From NCBI GenBank assembly GCA_013822345.1, contig PNKH01000029.1, positions 1-64,000 on the forward strand: a stretch of 64,000 bases of DNA. Reading direction: 5' to 3'. Below are positions 26,522 through 35,509 of this stretch, one piece after another. The translations under genes were made by a program, and so were the position numbers. This stretch comes from Isosphaera sp. Its GTDB lineage: Bacteria; Planctomycetota; Planctomycetia; Gemmatales; Gemmataceae. Position 1 is the first letter of the stretch; the number at the start of each line of letters is the position of its first letter. The notes under the pieces are model-generated. The model was not told the origin of the DNA and did no database searches. It was given only the letters and a program-made list of their open reading frames with translations.

Positions 26522-27264
26522 GTCGAAAGCTGGCGGTTACCGAGCGGCAATGGCGCGCCGGCAAAGACCCGGAGCAGTTACTGGCGGTTCTGGGCGCCAA
26601 GTGCAGCTCGCGGAAGCGGCGGTTGTTCGCCTGCGCGTGCTGCCGGCGGATCTGGGACTGGGTCGAAGGAACGCCGGCCGCACTTGCGGTCGAGGCTGCC
26701 GAACGCTTTGCGGACAATCCACTGGGCGGGGCAGAACTCACGACGGCCTTATCCGGCACCGTAGCCCTGGCAACCAGAGAGTACAAGGAGTACTGTTCGT
26801 CCAACAGTACCCAGAGTTACGTCTTGCACCTCGCAGCCAGTGCTTGCGGGTGCGCGTGTGCCCCTCCCAAGGCACTGCGAGCCTATCGCGGTTATCGCGT
26901 CGCCGACAGCGCTCGACTCGCCCGGCAAGTGCCGGGTTTCGATGCGGAAGGGGCTGAGGAGCACGGCCGACGCTGGGACCGATACACGGCCCGCGAGGCG
27001 GCGGCCCAGGCCGCGCTCGTGCGGGAGATCTTCGGCAACCCGTTCCGCCACGTCGTGGTCGACCCGGCGTGGCGCACGTCCACGGTCGTCGCCCTCGCCG
27101 CCGGCGTCTACGACGAGCGGGCGTTCGACCGGCTGCCGATCCTCGCCGACGCGCTCCAGGACGCCGGGTGCGACAGCGACGACCTCCTGACCCACCTCCG
27201 CGACCCGAACGCCACCCACGTCCGCGGGTGCTGGGCGCTCGACCTCGTCCTCGGCAAGGAATGA
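26518..27264 (+). CDS. Gemmata-type ACCRRIW family protein
   Basis: A 248-residue soluble protein of a family that is expanded in Gemmata-group genomes: it opens TERQWRAGKDPEQLL and has RKRRLFACACCRRIWDW, then FGNPFRHVVVDPAW, YDERAFDRLPILADAL and VRGCWALDLVLGKE at the end. The clustered cysteines suggest a metal-binding or redox site. Function unknown. Base composition is mosaic: bases 26518 to about 26950 use looser codons than the very GC-strict C-terminal part, as if two segments were joined. The ATG overlaps the monooxygenase stop. Confidence 0.85.
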   Translation: MSRKLAVTERQWRAGKDPEQLLAVLGAKCSSRKRRLFACACCRRIWDWVEGTPAALAVEAAERFADNPLGGAELTTALSGTVALATREYKEYCSSNSTQSYVLHLAASACGCACAPPKALRAYRGYRVADSARLARQVPGFDAEGAEEHGRRWDRYTAREAAAQAALVREIFGNPFRHVVVDPAWRTSTVVALAAGVYDERAFDRLPILADALQDAGCDSDDLLTHLRDPNATHVRGCWALDLVLGKE

Positions 27265-27272
27265 CCCGGTGT

Positions 27273-27414
27273 AGCCCCGGAGGGGCGGCCGAGTGTAGCC
27301 AGGGGTGGAGCGCAGCGCAACCCCCGGCGAGCGTCGGCGGGGGGGTCTCCGTAGGCCGCCAGGGGTTGCGCTGCGCTCCACCCCTGGCTACACTCGGCCG
27401 CCCCTACCGGGGCT
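27273..27414. repeat. Long near-perfect inverted repeat (about 52 bp arms)
   Basis: Arms 27273-27324 and 27362-27414 are complementary over about 52 bp with a single bulge (a versus ta). The 37-base centre is GC-rich. The right arm ends 33 bases before a -10 candidate (27448) of the sigma-54 activator gene, so the element may be a transcription barrier or a repeated mobile palindrome. Confidence 0.87.
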
Positions 27415-27447
27415 CAAGCAGGCGCGGTTTGTTGTCCGATCGCGTGG

Positions 27448-27453
27448 TAGAAT
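27448..27453 (+). promoter_or_regulatory. Possible -10 element TAGAAT in GGTAGAAT
   Basis: TAGAAT preceded by GG, 31 bases before the activator start and just after the inverted repeat. The nearest -35 candidates (TTGTTG at 27429-27434) are badly spaced at 13 bp. Confidence 0.35.
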
Positions 27454-27484
27454 CACGGAAACACCCGTCGCACCCCGTTCTCTC

Positions 27485-29095
27485 ATGACCCCGTCCCCGC
27501 CCACGCCCGGACTCGTTCGGTCGCCGCCCGACCAGCGGCCCGGGGTCCTCCTCGCCGTCGCCCAGGCGGTCGCCGCCCACGCCGACCTCGCCGCCCTCCT
27601 CCGCGACCTCGCCGCCGCCCTCGCCGGCCACCTCCCGGCCGGGTACGTCTCGTTCGCCCTCGCCGACCCCGACACCCGCTCCGCCCGGCTCCAGTTCCTC
27701 GAACCGGTCGGCGGGGCCGCGCCCCCCGCCCCCGCCGACACCCCCACCGAACTCCCCGCCGCCGAGTCGCCCACCGCCCACGTCTGGGGCACCCAGGAGC
27801 CGCTCTGGATCGACGCCGCCCACCCCGACGCCCGGTTCCCGGTCCTCCGCGCCGCCCACGCCCGCCAGGGCGTCCGCGCCGCCTGCTTCATCCCCCTCAC
27901 CACCCCGCGCCGCAAACTCGGCGCCATGGGCTTCGCCTCCTACTCCGACGCCGCCCCCGCCTCCGGCGATGTTGAGTTCGTCACCCAGATCGGACGGCTC
28001 GTCGCCCTCGCCGTCGAGGGGGCGCTGACCCGCCGCGAGCTGGAGAAGGCCAACGCCCGGCTCGCCGCCGAGAAGCTGTACCTGGAAGAGGAACTCCGCG
28101 CCGACCGGCGGATGGGCGAGGTGGTCGGCGGCGGGGCCGCGATGCGCGAGGTCCTCCGCCAGGTCGAGGTGGTCGCCCCGACCGACTCCGCCGTCCTGAT
28201 CACCGGCGAGACCGGCACCGGGAAGGAGTTGATCGCCCGCGCCGTCCACCAGGACAGCCGCCGCCGCGACCGGACGTTCGTGAAGCTGAACTGCGCCGCC
28301 ATCCCGACCGGGCTGCTCGAGAGCGAGCTGTTCGGGCACGAGAAGGGGGCGTTCACCGGGGCAGTCGAGCGCCGGCTCGGCCGGTTCGAACTGGCCGACG
28401 GCGGGACGCTGTTCCTGGACGAGGTCGGCGACATCCCGCCGGAGCTGCAGCCGAAGCTGCTCCGCGTGCTGCAAGAGCAGGAGTTCGAACGGCTCGGCAG
28501 CGGCAAGACGATCAAGGTCGACGTCCGGCTCGTCGCCGCGACGCACCGGAACCTGGCCAAGATGGTCGCCGCCGGCACCTTCCGGTCCGACCTGTACTAC
28601 CGGCTGCACGTCTTCCCGGTCCACGTCCCGCCGCTGCGGGAGCGGCGCGAGGACATCCCGGAACTCGTCCGCCACTTCGCCCGCCTGTTCGCCGGCCGGC
28701 TCGGGAAGTCGATCGACACCATCCCGTCCGAGACGATGGCCGCGCTGGTCGCGTACCCGTGGCCGGGGAACGTCCGCGAACTGCAGCACCTGGTCGAGCG
28801 GGCGGTAATCCTGACGCCGGGGGGTGAACTCCGGGTGCCGCTGGTCGAGCTCGCCGCGGACCCGGCGGCCGCCCCGCCCGTCGCCCCGCCGCCCGCCCCG
28901 CGGCCCGGGACCCTGAAGGAGGCGGAGCGGGAGCTGATCGTGCGGACGTTGAACGACTGCCGGGGGGTGGTCGGCGGGCCGAACGGGGCAGCCGCCCGGC
29001 TCGGGATGAAGCGGACCACCCTGGTGTCGCGGATGAAGAAGCTCGGGCTCGGCCGGAAGGAGCCGCGGGGTGCCGAAACCTCGACCACCCCGTGA
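27485..29095 (+). CDS. Sigma-54-dependent activator with GAF sensor (FhlA type)
   Basis: A 536-residue enhancer-binding transcription factor. Residues about 20-185 form a GAF-type sensor, 215-440 the AAA+ motor and the end a Fis-type helix-turn-helix. The motor is complete: Walker A GETGTGKE (241-248), the sigma-54 contact loop GAFTGA (288-293), Walker B LFLDEVGD (309-316) and the arginine-finger region FRSDLYYRLHVFPVHVPPLRER. The HTH is GAAARLGMKRTTLVSRMKKLG. No receiver domain is present, so a ligand or partner, not phosphorylation, should control it. The ATG at 27485 avoids an upstream reading through the inverted repeat. Targets are unknown. Confidence 0.92.
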   Translation: MTPSPPTPGLVRSPPDQRPGVLLAVAQAVAAHADLAALLRDLAAALAGHLPAGYVSFALADPDTRSARLQFLEPVGGAAPPAPADTPTELPAAESPTAHVWGTQEPLWIDAAHPDARFPVLRAAHARQGVRAACFIPLTTPRRKLGAMGFASYSDAAPASGDVEFVTQIGRLVALAVEGALTRRELEKANARLAAEKLYLEEELRADRRMGEVVGGGAAMREVLRQVEVVAPTDSAVLITGETGTGKELIARAVHQDSRRRDRTFVKLNCAAIPTGLLESELFGHEKGAFTGAVERRLGRFELADGGTLFLDEVGDIPPELQPKLLRVLQEQEFERLGSGKTIKVDVRLVAATHRNLAKMVAAGTFRSDLYYRLHVFPVHVPPLRERREDIPELVRHFARLFAGRLGKSIDTIPSETMAALVAYPWPGNVRELQHLVERAVILTPGGELRVPLVELAADPAAAPPVAPPPAPRPGTLKEAERELIVRTLNDCRGVVGGPNGAAARLGMKRTTLVSRMKKLGLGRKEPRGAETSTTP

Positions 29096-29236
29096 CGAGG
29101 TGTCGAACCCCCGACCGCCGTCGGCGCCGGGGATCGATCCCCGCACGTCCTTCCGACGCCCCCGGCGATTGGTACGCCACCTGCATCCGTGTCCCTCATC
29201 TCTCCACTTCGGTCGGTCATTTCCGGGAGGTGCCCC

Positions 29237-30307
29237 GTGTCGCTCCGCGACAAGACCCGCGACCGCGGGCCCACGCCGTTCCTGGAGCGCGGCCGTCCCG
29301 GCCGCTGCCTGACGAAGAGCGGCCGGGACGGCCGCGCTCCGGGCGGGTTCACGCTGATCGAGCTGCTGGTGGTGATCGCCATCGTCGCCGTCCTGGTCGG
29401 CCTCCTGCTGCCGGCGGTGCAGAAGGTGCGGGAGGCGGCGGCCCGGTCGAAGTGCCTGAACAACCTGAAGCAGCTCGGCCTGGCCCTGAACCAGTACCAC
29501 GACGTGTACGACCGCTACCCGCCGTACCGGTCCGCCGGGCTCGCGACGACCGACCCCCGCCGTTACACCGAGAACTGGACCTACCTGCTCCTCCCGTACC
29601 TCGAGCAGACGGCGATCTACAACCAGCCGTTCGCCACCGTGGCCCAGTACGACGCCCTGGTCCGCCCGCAGCCGATCCCGACGTTCAACTGCCCGTCCTC
29701 GCCGATCCCCGGGACGACGACCAACGGCACCGTGGTCACCAACCTGACCCACTACCTCGGGGTGACCGGCCGGCACCGGGGGGACTGGCGGACCCAGGCC
29801 AACGGGGGCGTCGAACAGGACCTCGGGATCATCGCGGTGACCGACGTGACCGGCAGGCCGATCAAGGTGAGCGTGTCCGGGGTGCAGGACGGGACGAGCA
29901 GCACGATCGCGTTCGGGGAGCGGCCGCCGGTGGCCCACCCGACCACCGGCGGGTACTACGACTGGGGCTGGGGCCTCCGCGGGGAGCCGAACTACGACAG
30001 CCTGGTCTGGGCCGTCCACCGGGGCACCACGTTGCCGGGCAGCACCTCGCTGATGGACACCCCGATCATGGGGGCGGGCAACCCGGCGGTGGACGCGGTC
30101 GGCCCGTGCCCGTTCCCGATGTACTTCCAGGCCCCGGCTACCCCGACCCCGCGGCGGTGCGACGCCCACCACATGTGGTCGTACCACGCCGGCGGGGGGA
30201 ACTTCGCGTTCGCCGACGGGAGCGTCCGGTTCCTGAACTACCGGGCCGGGACGACCGTGGTCCCGGCCATGTCCACCCGGGCCCTGGGGGAGGTGGTGTC
30301 CGAATGA
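29237..30307 (+). CDS. DUF1559 prepilin-like protein with palindrome in leader
   Basis: A 356-residue secreted/pilin-like protein. The type IV prepilin signature [17 protein letters not shown] (from residue 37) marks the cleavage site after Gly, and the adjacent hydrophobic helix and the [23 protein letters not shown] continuation match DUF1559. Unusual: the leader before FTLIELL is about 37 residues and contains a 57-base inverted repeat (29284-29340), where sister proteins have 8-11 residues. The C-terminal domain has the [11 protein letters not shown] and ADGSVRFLN motifs. The GTG is chosen from GGGAGG 6 bases upstream. The next gene overlaps its stop. Confidence 0.85.
   Translation: MSLRDKTRDRGPTPFLERGRPGRCLTKSGRDGRAPGGFTLIELLVVIAIVAVLVGLLLPAVQKVREAAARSKCLNNLKQLGLALNQYHDVYDRYPPYRSAGLATTDPRRYTENWTYLLLPYLEQTAIYNQPFATVAQYDALVRPQPIPTFNCPSSPIPGTTTNGTVVTNLTHYLGVTGRHRGDWRTQANGGVEQDLGIIAVTDVTGRPIKVSVSGVQDGTSSTIAFGERPPVAHPTTGGYYDWGWGLRGEPNYDSLVWAVHRGTTLPGSTSLMDTPIMGAGNPAVDAVGPCPFPMYFQAPATPTPRRCDAHHMWSYHAGGGNFAFADGSVRFLNYRAGTTVVPAMSTRALGEVVSE
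29284..29340. repeat. 23-bp perfect inverted repeat inside coding sequence
   Basis: Arms 29284-29306 and 29318-29340 are perfect complements with an 11-base loop. It is read through in frame as about 19 codons (LERGRPGRC, then SGRDGRAPG), lengthening the prepilin leader. Confidence 0.88.
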
Positions 30308-30750
30308 CCCCACTCCTGCGAGCCGCGGCGGCCGCCGCGACCCTGTCCGCCGCCGGGTGCGGGGGCGGGGTCGCGGACGTGGCCGGGACGGTCAAGTACC
30401 AGGGGAAGCCGGTGGTGTACGGCAGCGTGGTGGTGATCGGGTCGGACGGCGTCCCGAAGTCCGGGACGATCCGCCCGGACGGCACCTTCCGGGTCGACGG
30501 GGTGCGGGTCGGGGCGGCGCGGGTGGCGGTGTCCAGCCCGCGGCCGCCCGGGTCCGAGCCGCCCCCGGCCCCGAAGCCCAAGGGCGGCCGCGAGGAGGCG
30601 GTGGACAAGCCGGTCCCGCCGGTCGACCCGGCCGACCCGGAGGTGATCCGGAACTGGGTCGCCCTGCCGGCGAGGTACGGCGACCCGGACAAGTCCGAGC
30701 TGACCGCCGACGTGCAGTCCGGCCGGCCCCTCGACCTCGACCTGAAGTGA
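30304..30750 (+). CDS. Small lipoprotein, carboxypeptidase regulatory-like
   Basis: A 148-residue lipoprotein (lipobox LSAAGC ending at Cys19). The rest is a small beta-sandwich: [21 protein letters not shown] and [17 protein letters not shown] are the transthyretin/CarboxypepD_reg pattern, followed by a Pro-rich loop. Such genes often follow DUF1559 genes in planctomycetes, as at 56004-57369 in this window. The ATG overlaps the prepilin stop. The role is unknown. Confidence 0.8.
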   Translation: MTPLLRAAAAAATLSAAGCGGGVADVAGTVKYQGKPVVYGSVVVIGSDGVPKSGTIRPDGTFRVDGVRVGAARVAVSSPRPPGSEPPPAPKPKGGREEAVDKPVPPVDPADPEVIRNWVALPARYGDPDKSELTADVQSGRPLDLDLK

Positions 30751-30780
30751 CGCCGGCCCCGCTTCCGAACCGTAGCGCCC

Positions 30781-30809
30781 CGCCCCGCCGGCGACCCGGC
30801 GGGGCGATT
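30781..30809 (+). terminator. Hairpin with short T-run after lipoprotein gene
   Basis: Perfect 11-bp stem (arms 30781-30791 and 30796-30806) with loop CGAC followed by ATTT. It is the most terminator-like hairpin in the window, though the T-run is only three bases. Confidence 0.55.
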
Positions 30810-30889
30810 TCCGTTCCCGCGGTACGCCACGTGCATTACCCTTCAGCATCGTCATCCCAGTTCCCGCACCGTCTCTTCCGGGGTGTCCC

Positions 30890-31882
30890 GTGTCCCGCCA
30901 GGTCCGTACCCGCGGCTTCACGCTGATCGAGCTGCTGGTGGTGATCGCGATCATCGCGATCCTGATCGGCCTCCTGCTCCCGGCCGTGCAGAAGGTGCGG
31001 GCCGCGGCCGCCCGGATCAAGTGCCAGAACAACCTGAAGCAGATCGGGATCGCCCTGCACAACTACCACGGCACGTTCCAAAACTTCCCGCGGCACAACG
31101 GCCCCGGGAACTCCAGCGTGCTGGTGCAACTCCTCCCGTACGTGGAGCAGGCGAACAAGTACGACCAGTTCGACTTCTCGGTCGCCGACCTCCACACCAG
31201 TGCCAGCACCGCGAACAACGTCGCCCGGGTGCAAGACATCCCGATCTTCCTGTGCCCGTCCGACCCGTCCGGGGCCTTGTTCAGCCCGGCGTACGGCCGG
31301 AACAACTACGTCTTCGCCCTCGGGAACACCGCGAACGCCTGGCTGTCGACGTTCCGGGCGGACCCGACCGGGGCGAACGCGTCGCGGGTCGGGATGTTTA
31401 CCGCCCTGGTGAACACGAAGCTGACCGATGTCCTCGACGGGACGAGCAACACCGCCTGCTTCTCGGAGATCCGCCGGGGACAGGGCACCACCGGCGGGTC
31501 GGGTGTGGCCCCGGTCGACCTGTGGGACGCCCGGATCGTGTCGGCGTGGCCGGTGACCGCCACCGCGGACGACTACGCCCGGCCCGCGGCGTGCGACTCC
31601 TCCACCGGTTCGTACCGGTACGCCGGGTTGCAATACTACCGCGGGGCGCTCCCGATCAACAACTTCTACACCCACACGATGGCACCGAACGCCCCGCAGT
31701 CCCACTGCATCAGCGGCGGCGACATCAAGGCCCACATCGCCGCCCGGAGCTACCACACCGGGGGGGTGAACGTGGTGTTCGGGGACGGGAGCGTCCGGTT
31801 CGTCCGCGACAGCGTGAGCCCGCAGAACTGGGCCGCCGCCGGCACCCGCGCCGGCGGCGAGGCGAACGCAAACCTCGACTGA
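30890..31882 (+). CDS. DUF1559 prepilin-like protein
   Basis: A 330-residue prepilin-like protein. A 7-residue leader (MSRQVRT) precedes [17 protein letters not shown], the standard type IV prepilin cleavage and membrane anchor; [20 protein letters not shown] and the C-terminal [14 protein letters not shown] are DUF1559 signatures. The start is a GTG. It probably forms part of a pseudopilus or a secreted surface protein; the substrate is unknown. The stop is followed 4 bases later by an inverted repeat. Confidence 0.88.
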   Translation: MSRQVRTRGFTLIELLVVIAIIAILIGLLLPAVQKVRAAAARIKCQNNLKQIGIALHNYHGTFQNFPRHNGPGNSSVLVQLLPYVEQANKYDQFDFSVADLHTSASTANNVARVQDIPIFLCPSDPSGALFSPAYGRNNYVFALGNTANAWLSTFRADPTGANASRVGMFTALVNTKLTDVLDGTSNTACFSEIRRGQGTTGGSGVAPVDLWDARIVSAWPVTATADDYARPAACDSSTGSYRYAGLQYYRGALPINNFYTHTMAPNAPQSHCISGGDIKAHIAARSYHTGGVNVVFGDGSVRFVRDSVSPQNWAAAGTRAGGEANANLD

Positions 31883-31885
31883 CCT

Positions 31886-31943
31886 CGTAGCACAACCGTC
31901 CTCGGTTGTGCCGGGGAGCACAACCGAGGACGGTTGTGCTACG
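31886..31943. repeat. 26-bp perfect inverted repeat carrying a stop codon
   Basis: Arms 31886-31911 and 31918-31943 are perfect complements around a 6-base loop, made of GTAGCACAACCG and GTCCTCGGTTGTGC. The right arm supplies the TAG stop of the downstream minus-strand gene (31939-31941). Confidence 0.9.
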
Positions 31944-33384
31944 GGACCTCGACCGGCTCGCCCGCCCGCCCGGCCCGGTCGACCAGGCTCACCACCGACC
32001 GCCCCGCCGGGGCGGGCACCGTCGCCGAGCCGCCCGCCACCCCGACCACCGCCGTCGCCCACTTCCCGTCCGCCTCACTCCGCACCACGACGAACCGGGC
32101 GCCGACCGGCCCCTTCACCCGCAGCACCGGCTTGCCGTCCGCCGTGCCCCGCGCCACCTCCGGCTTGCCGACCGGCTCCTTCCCGGCCAGCCACGGCGAC
32201 TCCGGCACCAGCGCCGGCTCGGCGTACGCCGCCCGCAGCTCGTCCGCGACCCCGCCGGTGTTCCGCACCAGCGCCTTCGCGCTGAAGTGGACGGCCCCGC
32301 CGGCCTTCGCCTTCCGGGTCAGCTCGACCTGGTCGGCGACCTCCTTCGCCGGCCATCCCTTCTCGGCCCCGGTCACCCGGCTCGTGTACAGCCCCGGCCA
32401 CAGGTGCCGCCCCTTCGTGTTCTCGCCGGCCCACCAGTCGAGCAGCTTCGGGAAGCTCTGCTTCTCCTGGGCGATCGGCCAGTACAGCTGCGGCGCCCAG
32501 TAGTCGCACCACCCCTCGTTCCACCACAGCCTCGCGTCGGCGTACAGCTCCGCGTACTGGTCGAGGCCGGCGATCCCGGGCGGGTGGCCCGGCCGCCAGA
32601 TGCCGAACGGGCTGACCCCGACCTTCACCCACGGCTTCGCCTTCTTCACGTCCTCGTACATCCGGCGGACGAACCGGTTCACCGCGTCGCGCCGCCAGTC
32701 GTCCCGGGCCAGTTTGCCGCCGTCCTTCTGGTACTTCGCCCAGGTGTCGTCGTCCGGGAACGGGATGAGCTTCCCGTCCGCGTCCTTCTCCTTGTACGGG
32801 TAGAAGTAGTCGTCGATGTGGACCCCATCCACGTCGTACCGGTCGACCACGTCGAGGATGACGGCGAGGGAGCGGTCCTGCACCTCGGGGTGCGTCGGGT
32901 TCATCCAGTGGTGGGTGCCGTACGGCTTGGCGAGGTCCGGGCGGGTTCTGGTGACGTGGTCGGCGGTGGCGGGGGACTTGGCGGTCGGGGTGCGGGCCCG
33001 GTACGGGTTGAACCAGGCGTGCAGCTCCAGCCCGCGGGCGTGGGCCTCCGCCACCGCGAACGCCAGCGGGTCGTACCCCGGGTTCTTCCCCGACTCGCCG
33101 GAGAGGAACTCCGACCACGGCTCCAACTTCGACTCGTACAGGGCGTCGGCCATCGGCCGGACCTGGAACACGACGGCGTTCAGCCGCAGCTCGACCGCCT
33201 TGTCGAGCAGCGCGACGAGTTCGGCCTTCTGGGCGTCGGCCGGGAGGCCGGGCTTCGACGGCCAGTCGATGTTCGAGACGGTGGCGACCCACACCCCGCG
33301 GAACTCGCGCGGCAGCGGCGGCGGGTCGGCGGCGGGGGCGGCGGCGGGGGTGAACAGGAGGACGGCGGGAAGGAGGCGGGACAT
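31939..33384 (-). CDS. GHL10-type glycoside hydrolase (YngK-like)
   Basis: A 481-residue exported enzyme with the GHL10/DUF187-like TIM barrel. A signal peptide leads into EFRGVWVATVSNIDWP, which is the family start; the conserved segments LNAVVFQVRPMADALY, GLELHAWFNPYRA, DVVDRYDVDGVHIDDYFYP (candidate catalytic acids) and WVKVGVSPFGIWRPG are in the normal order. These proteins are predicted glycosidases that hydrolyse an unknown (possibly cell-wall) glycan. The C-terminal 120 residues form a beta-domain. Neighbours on the same strand encode an amino-sugar enzyme and a symporter. Confidence 0.87.
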   Translation of the reverse strand: MSRLLPAVLLFTPAAAPAADPPPLPREFRGVWVATVSNIDWPSKPGLPADAQKAELVALLDKAVELRLNAVVFQVRPMADALYESKLEPWSEFLSGESGKNPGYDPLAFAVAEAHARGLELHAWFNPYRARTPTAKSPATADHVTRTRPDLAKPYGTHHWMNPTHPEVQDRSLAVILDVVDRYDVDGVHIDDYFYPYKEKDADGKLIPFPDDDTWAKYQKDGGKLARDDWRRDAVNRFVRRMYEDVKKAKPWVKVGVSPFGIWRPGHPPGIAGLDQYAELYADARLWWNEGWCDYWAPQLYWPIAQEKQSFPKLLDWWAGENTKGRHLWPGLYTSRVTGAEKGWPAKEVADQVELTRKAKAGGAVHFSAKALVRNTGGVADELRAAYAEPALVPESPWLAGKEPVGKPEVARGTADGKPVLRVKGPVGARFVVVRSEADGKWATAVVGVAGGSATVPAPAGRSVVSLVDRAGRAGEPVEVP

Positions 33385-33414
33385 GGGGTAGCTCCGCGAG
33401 GGTTGTCGACCCCC

Positions 33415-33458
33415 GGTTAGCGACGCGTCGGAGACGCGTCCGCGACGCGTCGCTAACC
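33415..33458. repeat. 16-bp perfect inverted repeat
   Basis: Arms 33415-33430 and 33443-33458 (GGTTAGCGACGCGTCG) are perfect complements with a 12-base loop. It fills the gap between the MurQ-kinase fusion and the glycosidase gene. Confidence 0.82.
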
Positions 33459-33481
33459 AGTTTAGTTTCGGACGGGTGAGT

Positions 33482-35317
33482 TCAAACGGCGGCGGCGAGT
33501 GCCAGGCGGACCGCCCCTTCGGCGGGCTCGGCGACCACGGTGACGGGGGACGCGGACAGGCCGCGGGCGGCGAGGGCGGCCGCGAAGCGGTCGCGGTACG
33601 CCGCGGACGAGACGAACAGCCCGCCGGCCAGGGCGACCGGGAACGCCGGCCCGAGCCCGAGCTGACGGGCGGCGGAGGCGACCGCGGCGGCCAGCTCGGC
33701 GGCGGCCGACCCGACGATCCCGTCGGCCACCGGGTCGCCGTCCGCGGCGGCGGCGAGGACCACCGGGGCGAGGGCCGCGAGGGCGGCCCGGTCCGTCCCG
33801 CCGTACACCGCCCCGACCAGGTCCTCGGGCCGGTCGACCCCGCAGGCGGCCAGCAGCCGGGCGGACAGCGGGGTGGTCGGGGCCCGGCCGTCGGCCGACC
33901 GGGTGACCGCCCGCAGCCCGGCCAGCGCGACCGCGTACCCGCTCCCCTCGTCGCCGAGCAGATAGCCCCACCCGCCGGCCCGGGCGGTGCGGCCGGCCGG
34001 GTCGCGGCCGAACGCCATCGACCCGGTCCCGGCGACCACCGCCACGCCCCACCCGTCCGGGGTGCCGGCGGCCGGCAGCAGGGCCGCGTCCTCGATCACG
34101 TCCACGGTCGCCGCGAGACCGACCCGCCCCGCCCAGTCGCGGATCACGTCCTTGTCCCCGTCCCGGCCGGCCCCGGCCAGCCCCAGGCACGCGGCCCGGA
34201 CCGTCCGCCGCGGCTTCCCGGCGGCGGCGAACGCGGCGTCGGTCGCCTCGTCCAGCGCGGCCAGCGCCGCCGGCGTCCCGACCGCCTGCCGGTTGCTCGG
34301 CCCGGACTCGCCCCGGCCGAGCAGCTTCCACCCCCCGGGGCACCGGGCCGCGAGCAGGGCGACCGTACCCGTCCCCCCCCCGTCGATCCCGAGGACCAGG
34401 TCCGCCGACCCGTTGACCGCCGCGTGCCCGTTCCGCCCGACCGCCGGCCGCACCCGCCCGCCGGCCGCCCGCAGGCGGTCCCGGGCGGCGTCCGCCGGCA
34501 CCCCGGCGAGGTGCGCCACCAGCGCCGTCTTCAGCTCGCGCCCGCACCGGTCCAGCAGGGCGTCGGCCGACGGGGCGTCCAGCCCGGTCGCCTCACGGAC
34601 GATCCGGTTCGTCCGCCGCCGCAGCTTCTCGTTCGTCGCCCGCAGGTCGACCATCAGGTTCCCGAACGTCTTCCCGAGGAGCACCATCGTCCCCGTGCTC
34701 AGCATGTTCAGCACCAGCTTCGTCGCCGTGCCCGCCTTGAGCCGGGTCGACCCGCTGAGCACCTCCGGGCCGACCACCGGGGTGATCGCCAGGTCGACGC
34801 GCGGGATCAGGTCCGAGTCGGGGTTGCAGGACAGGCCGATGGTGAACGCGCCGAGGCCGCGGGCGTGGTCGACGGCCGCAAGGACGTAGGGCGTGCGGCC
34901 GCTGGTGGCGATGCCGACGAGCACGTCGGCGGGGGAGAAGGAGATGGCGGCGAGGTCGCGGGCCGCGGCGTCCGGGTGGTCCTCGGCCCCTTCGACCGCC
35001 CGGGTCAGGGCCGCCGGCCCGCCGGCGATCACCCCGACCACCATCCCGGGCGGGGCGTTGAACGTCGGCGGGCACTCGCTGGCGTCGAGCACCCCGAGCC
35101 GGCCGGACGTGCCGGCCCCGACGTAGACGAGCCGGCCGCCGGCCCGGACCCGGTCGGCGATCACCCCGACCGCCCGGGCGATCGCCCCGGCCTCGGCCGC
35201 CACCGCCGGGGCGACCTTCGCGTCCTCGGCCGCCATCACCCGGACGAGTTGCAACGGGGTGAGTTCGTCCAGGTTCACCGACGCGGGGTTGCGGGCCTCG
35301 GTGACGAGATGATCCAT
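33482..35317 (-). CDS. MurQ etherase fused to BadF/NagK-type sugar kinase
   Basis: A 611-residue fusion. Residues 1-300 match N-acetylmuramic acid 6-phosphate etherase: the sugar-phosphate loop GAGTSGRLGVLDASECPPTF (with Glu81) and AVEGAEDHPDA (Glu112) hold the two catalytic glutamates. From about 305, LVLGIDGGGTGTVALL begins a BadF/BadG/BcrA-type ATPase/N-acetylhexosamine kinase, with AGTGSMAFGRD and ALAGGLFVSS further on. The fusion would phosphorylate MurNAc (or anhydroMurNAc) and then cleave its D-lactyl ether to give GlcNAc-6-P, so two steps of cell-wall sugar recycling are joined. Which sugar the kinase prefers is inference. A symporter and a glycosidase flank it. Confidence 0.93.
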   Translation of the reverse strand: MDHLVTEARNPASVNLDELTPLQLVRVMAAEDAKVAPAVAAEAGAIARAVGVIADRVRAGGRLVYVGAGTSGRLGVLDASECPPTFNAPPGMVVGVIAGGPAALTRAVEGAEDHPDAAARDLAAISFSPADVLVGIATSGRTPYVLAAVDHARGLGAFTIGLSCNPDSDLIPRVDLAITPVVGPEVLSGSTRLKAGTATKLVLNMLSTGTMVLLGKTFGNLMVDLRATNEKLRRRTNRIVREATGLDAPSADALLDRCGRELKTALVAHLAGVPADAARDRLRAAGGRVRPAVGRNGHAAVNGSADLVLGIDGGGTGTVALLAARCPGGWKLLGRGESGPSNRQAVGTPAALAALDEATDAAFAAAGKPRRTVRAACLGLAGAGRDGDKDVIRDWAGRVGLAATVDVIEDAALLPAAGTPDGWGVAVVAGTGSMAFGRDPAGRTARAGGWGYLLGDEGSGYAVALAGLRAVTRSADGRAPTTPLSARLLAACGVDRPEDLVGAVYGGTDRAALAALAPVVLAAAADGDPVADGIVGSAAAELAAAVASAARQLGLGPAFPVALAGGLFVSSAAYRDRFAAALAARGLSASPVTVVAEPAEGAVRLALAAAV

Positions 35318-35413
35318 GAGGTCGAACCACCGGCCCGGGGGTTACCGTCTCGCCACAAACTCAAGCCGCCGTTTCGGGCCGAATCGATGCAACCGACGTG
35401 CCGGCCGGCGTGG

Positions 35414-35509
35414 TAGGGTGGGACTCGCCCGGCGAAGCGCCGGGCGAGTCCCACCACCGCCTCCGTCGGGTGGGACTCGCGGGCGAAGCGCCCGCTTCGG
35501 CCCACCCTA
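35414..35509. repeat. Composite inverted repeat supplying symporter stop codon
   Basis: Outer arms TAGGGTGGG (35414-35422) and 35501-35509 enclose an inner hairpin with 17-bp arms 35418-35434 and 35438-35454 and a degenerate second hairpin. The right outer arm contains the TAG stop of the symporter gene (35507-35509, minus). Confidence 0.85.
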
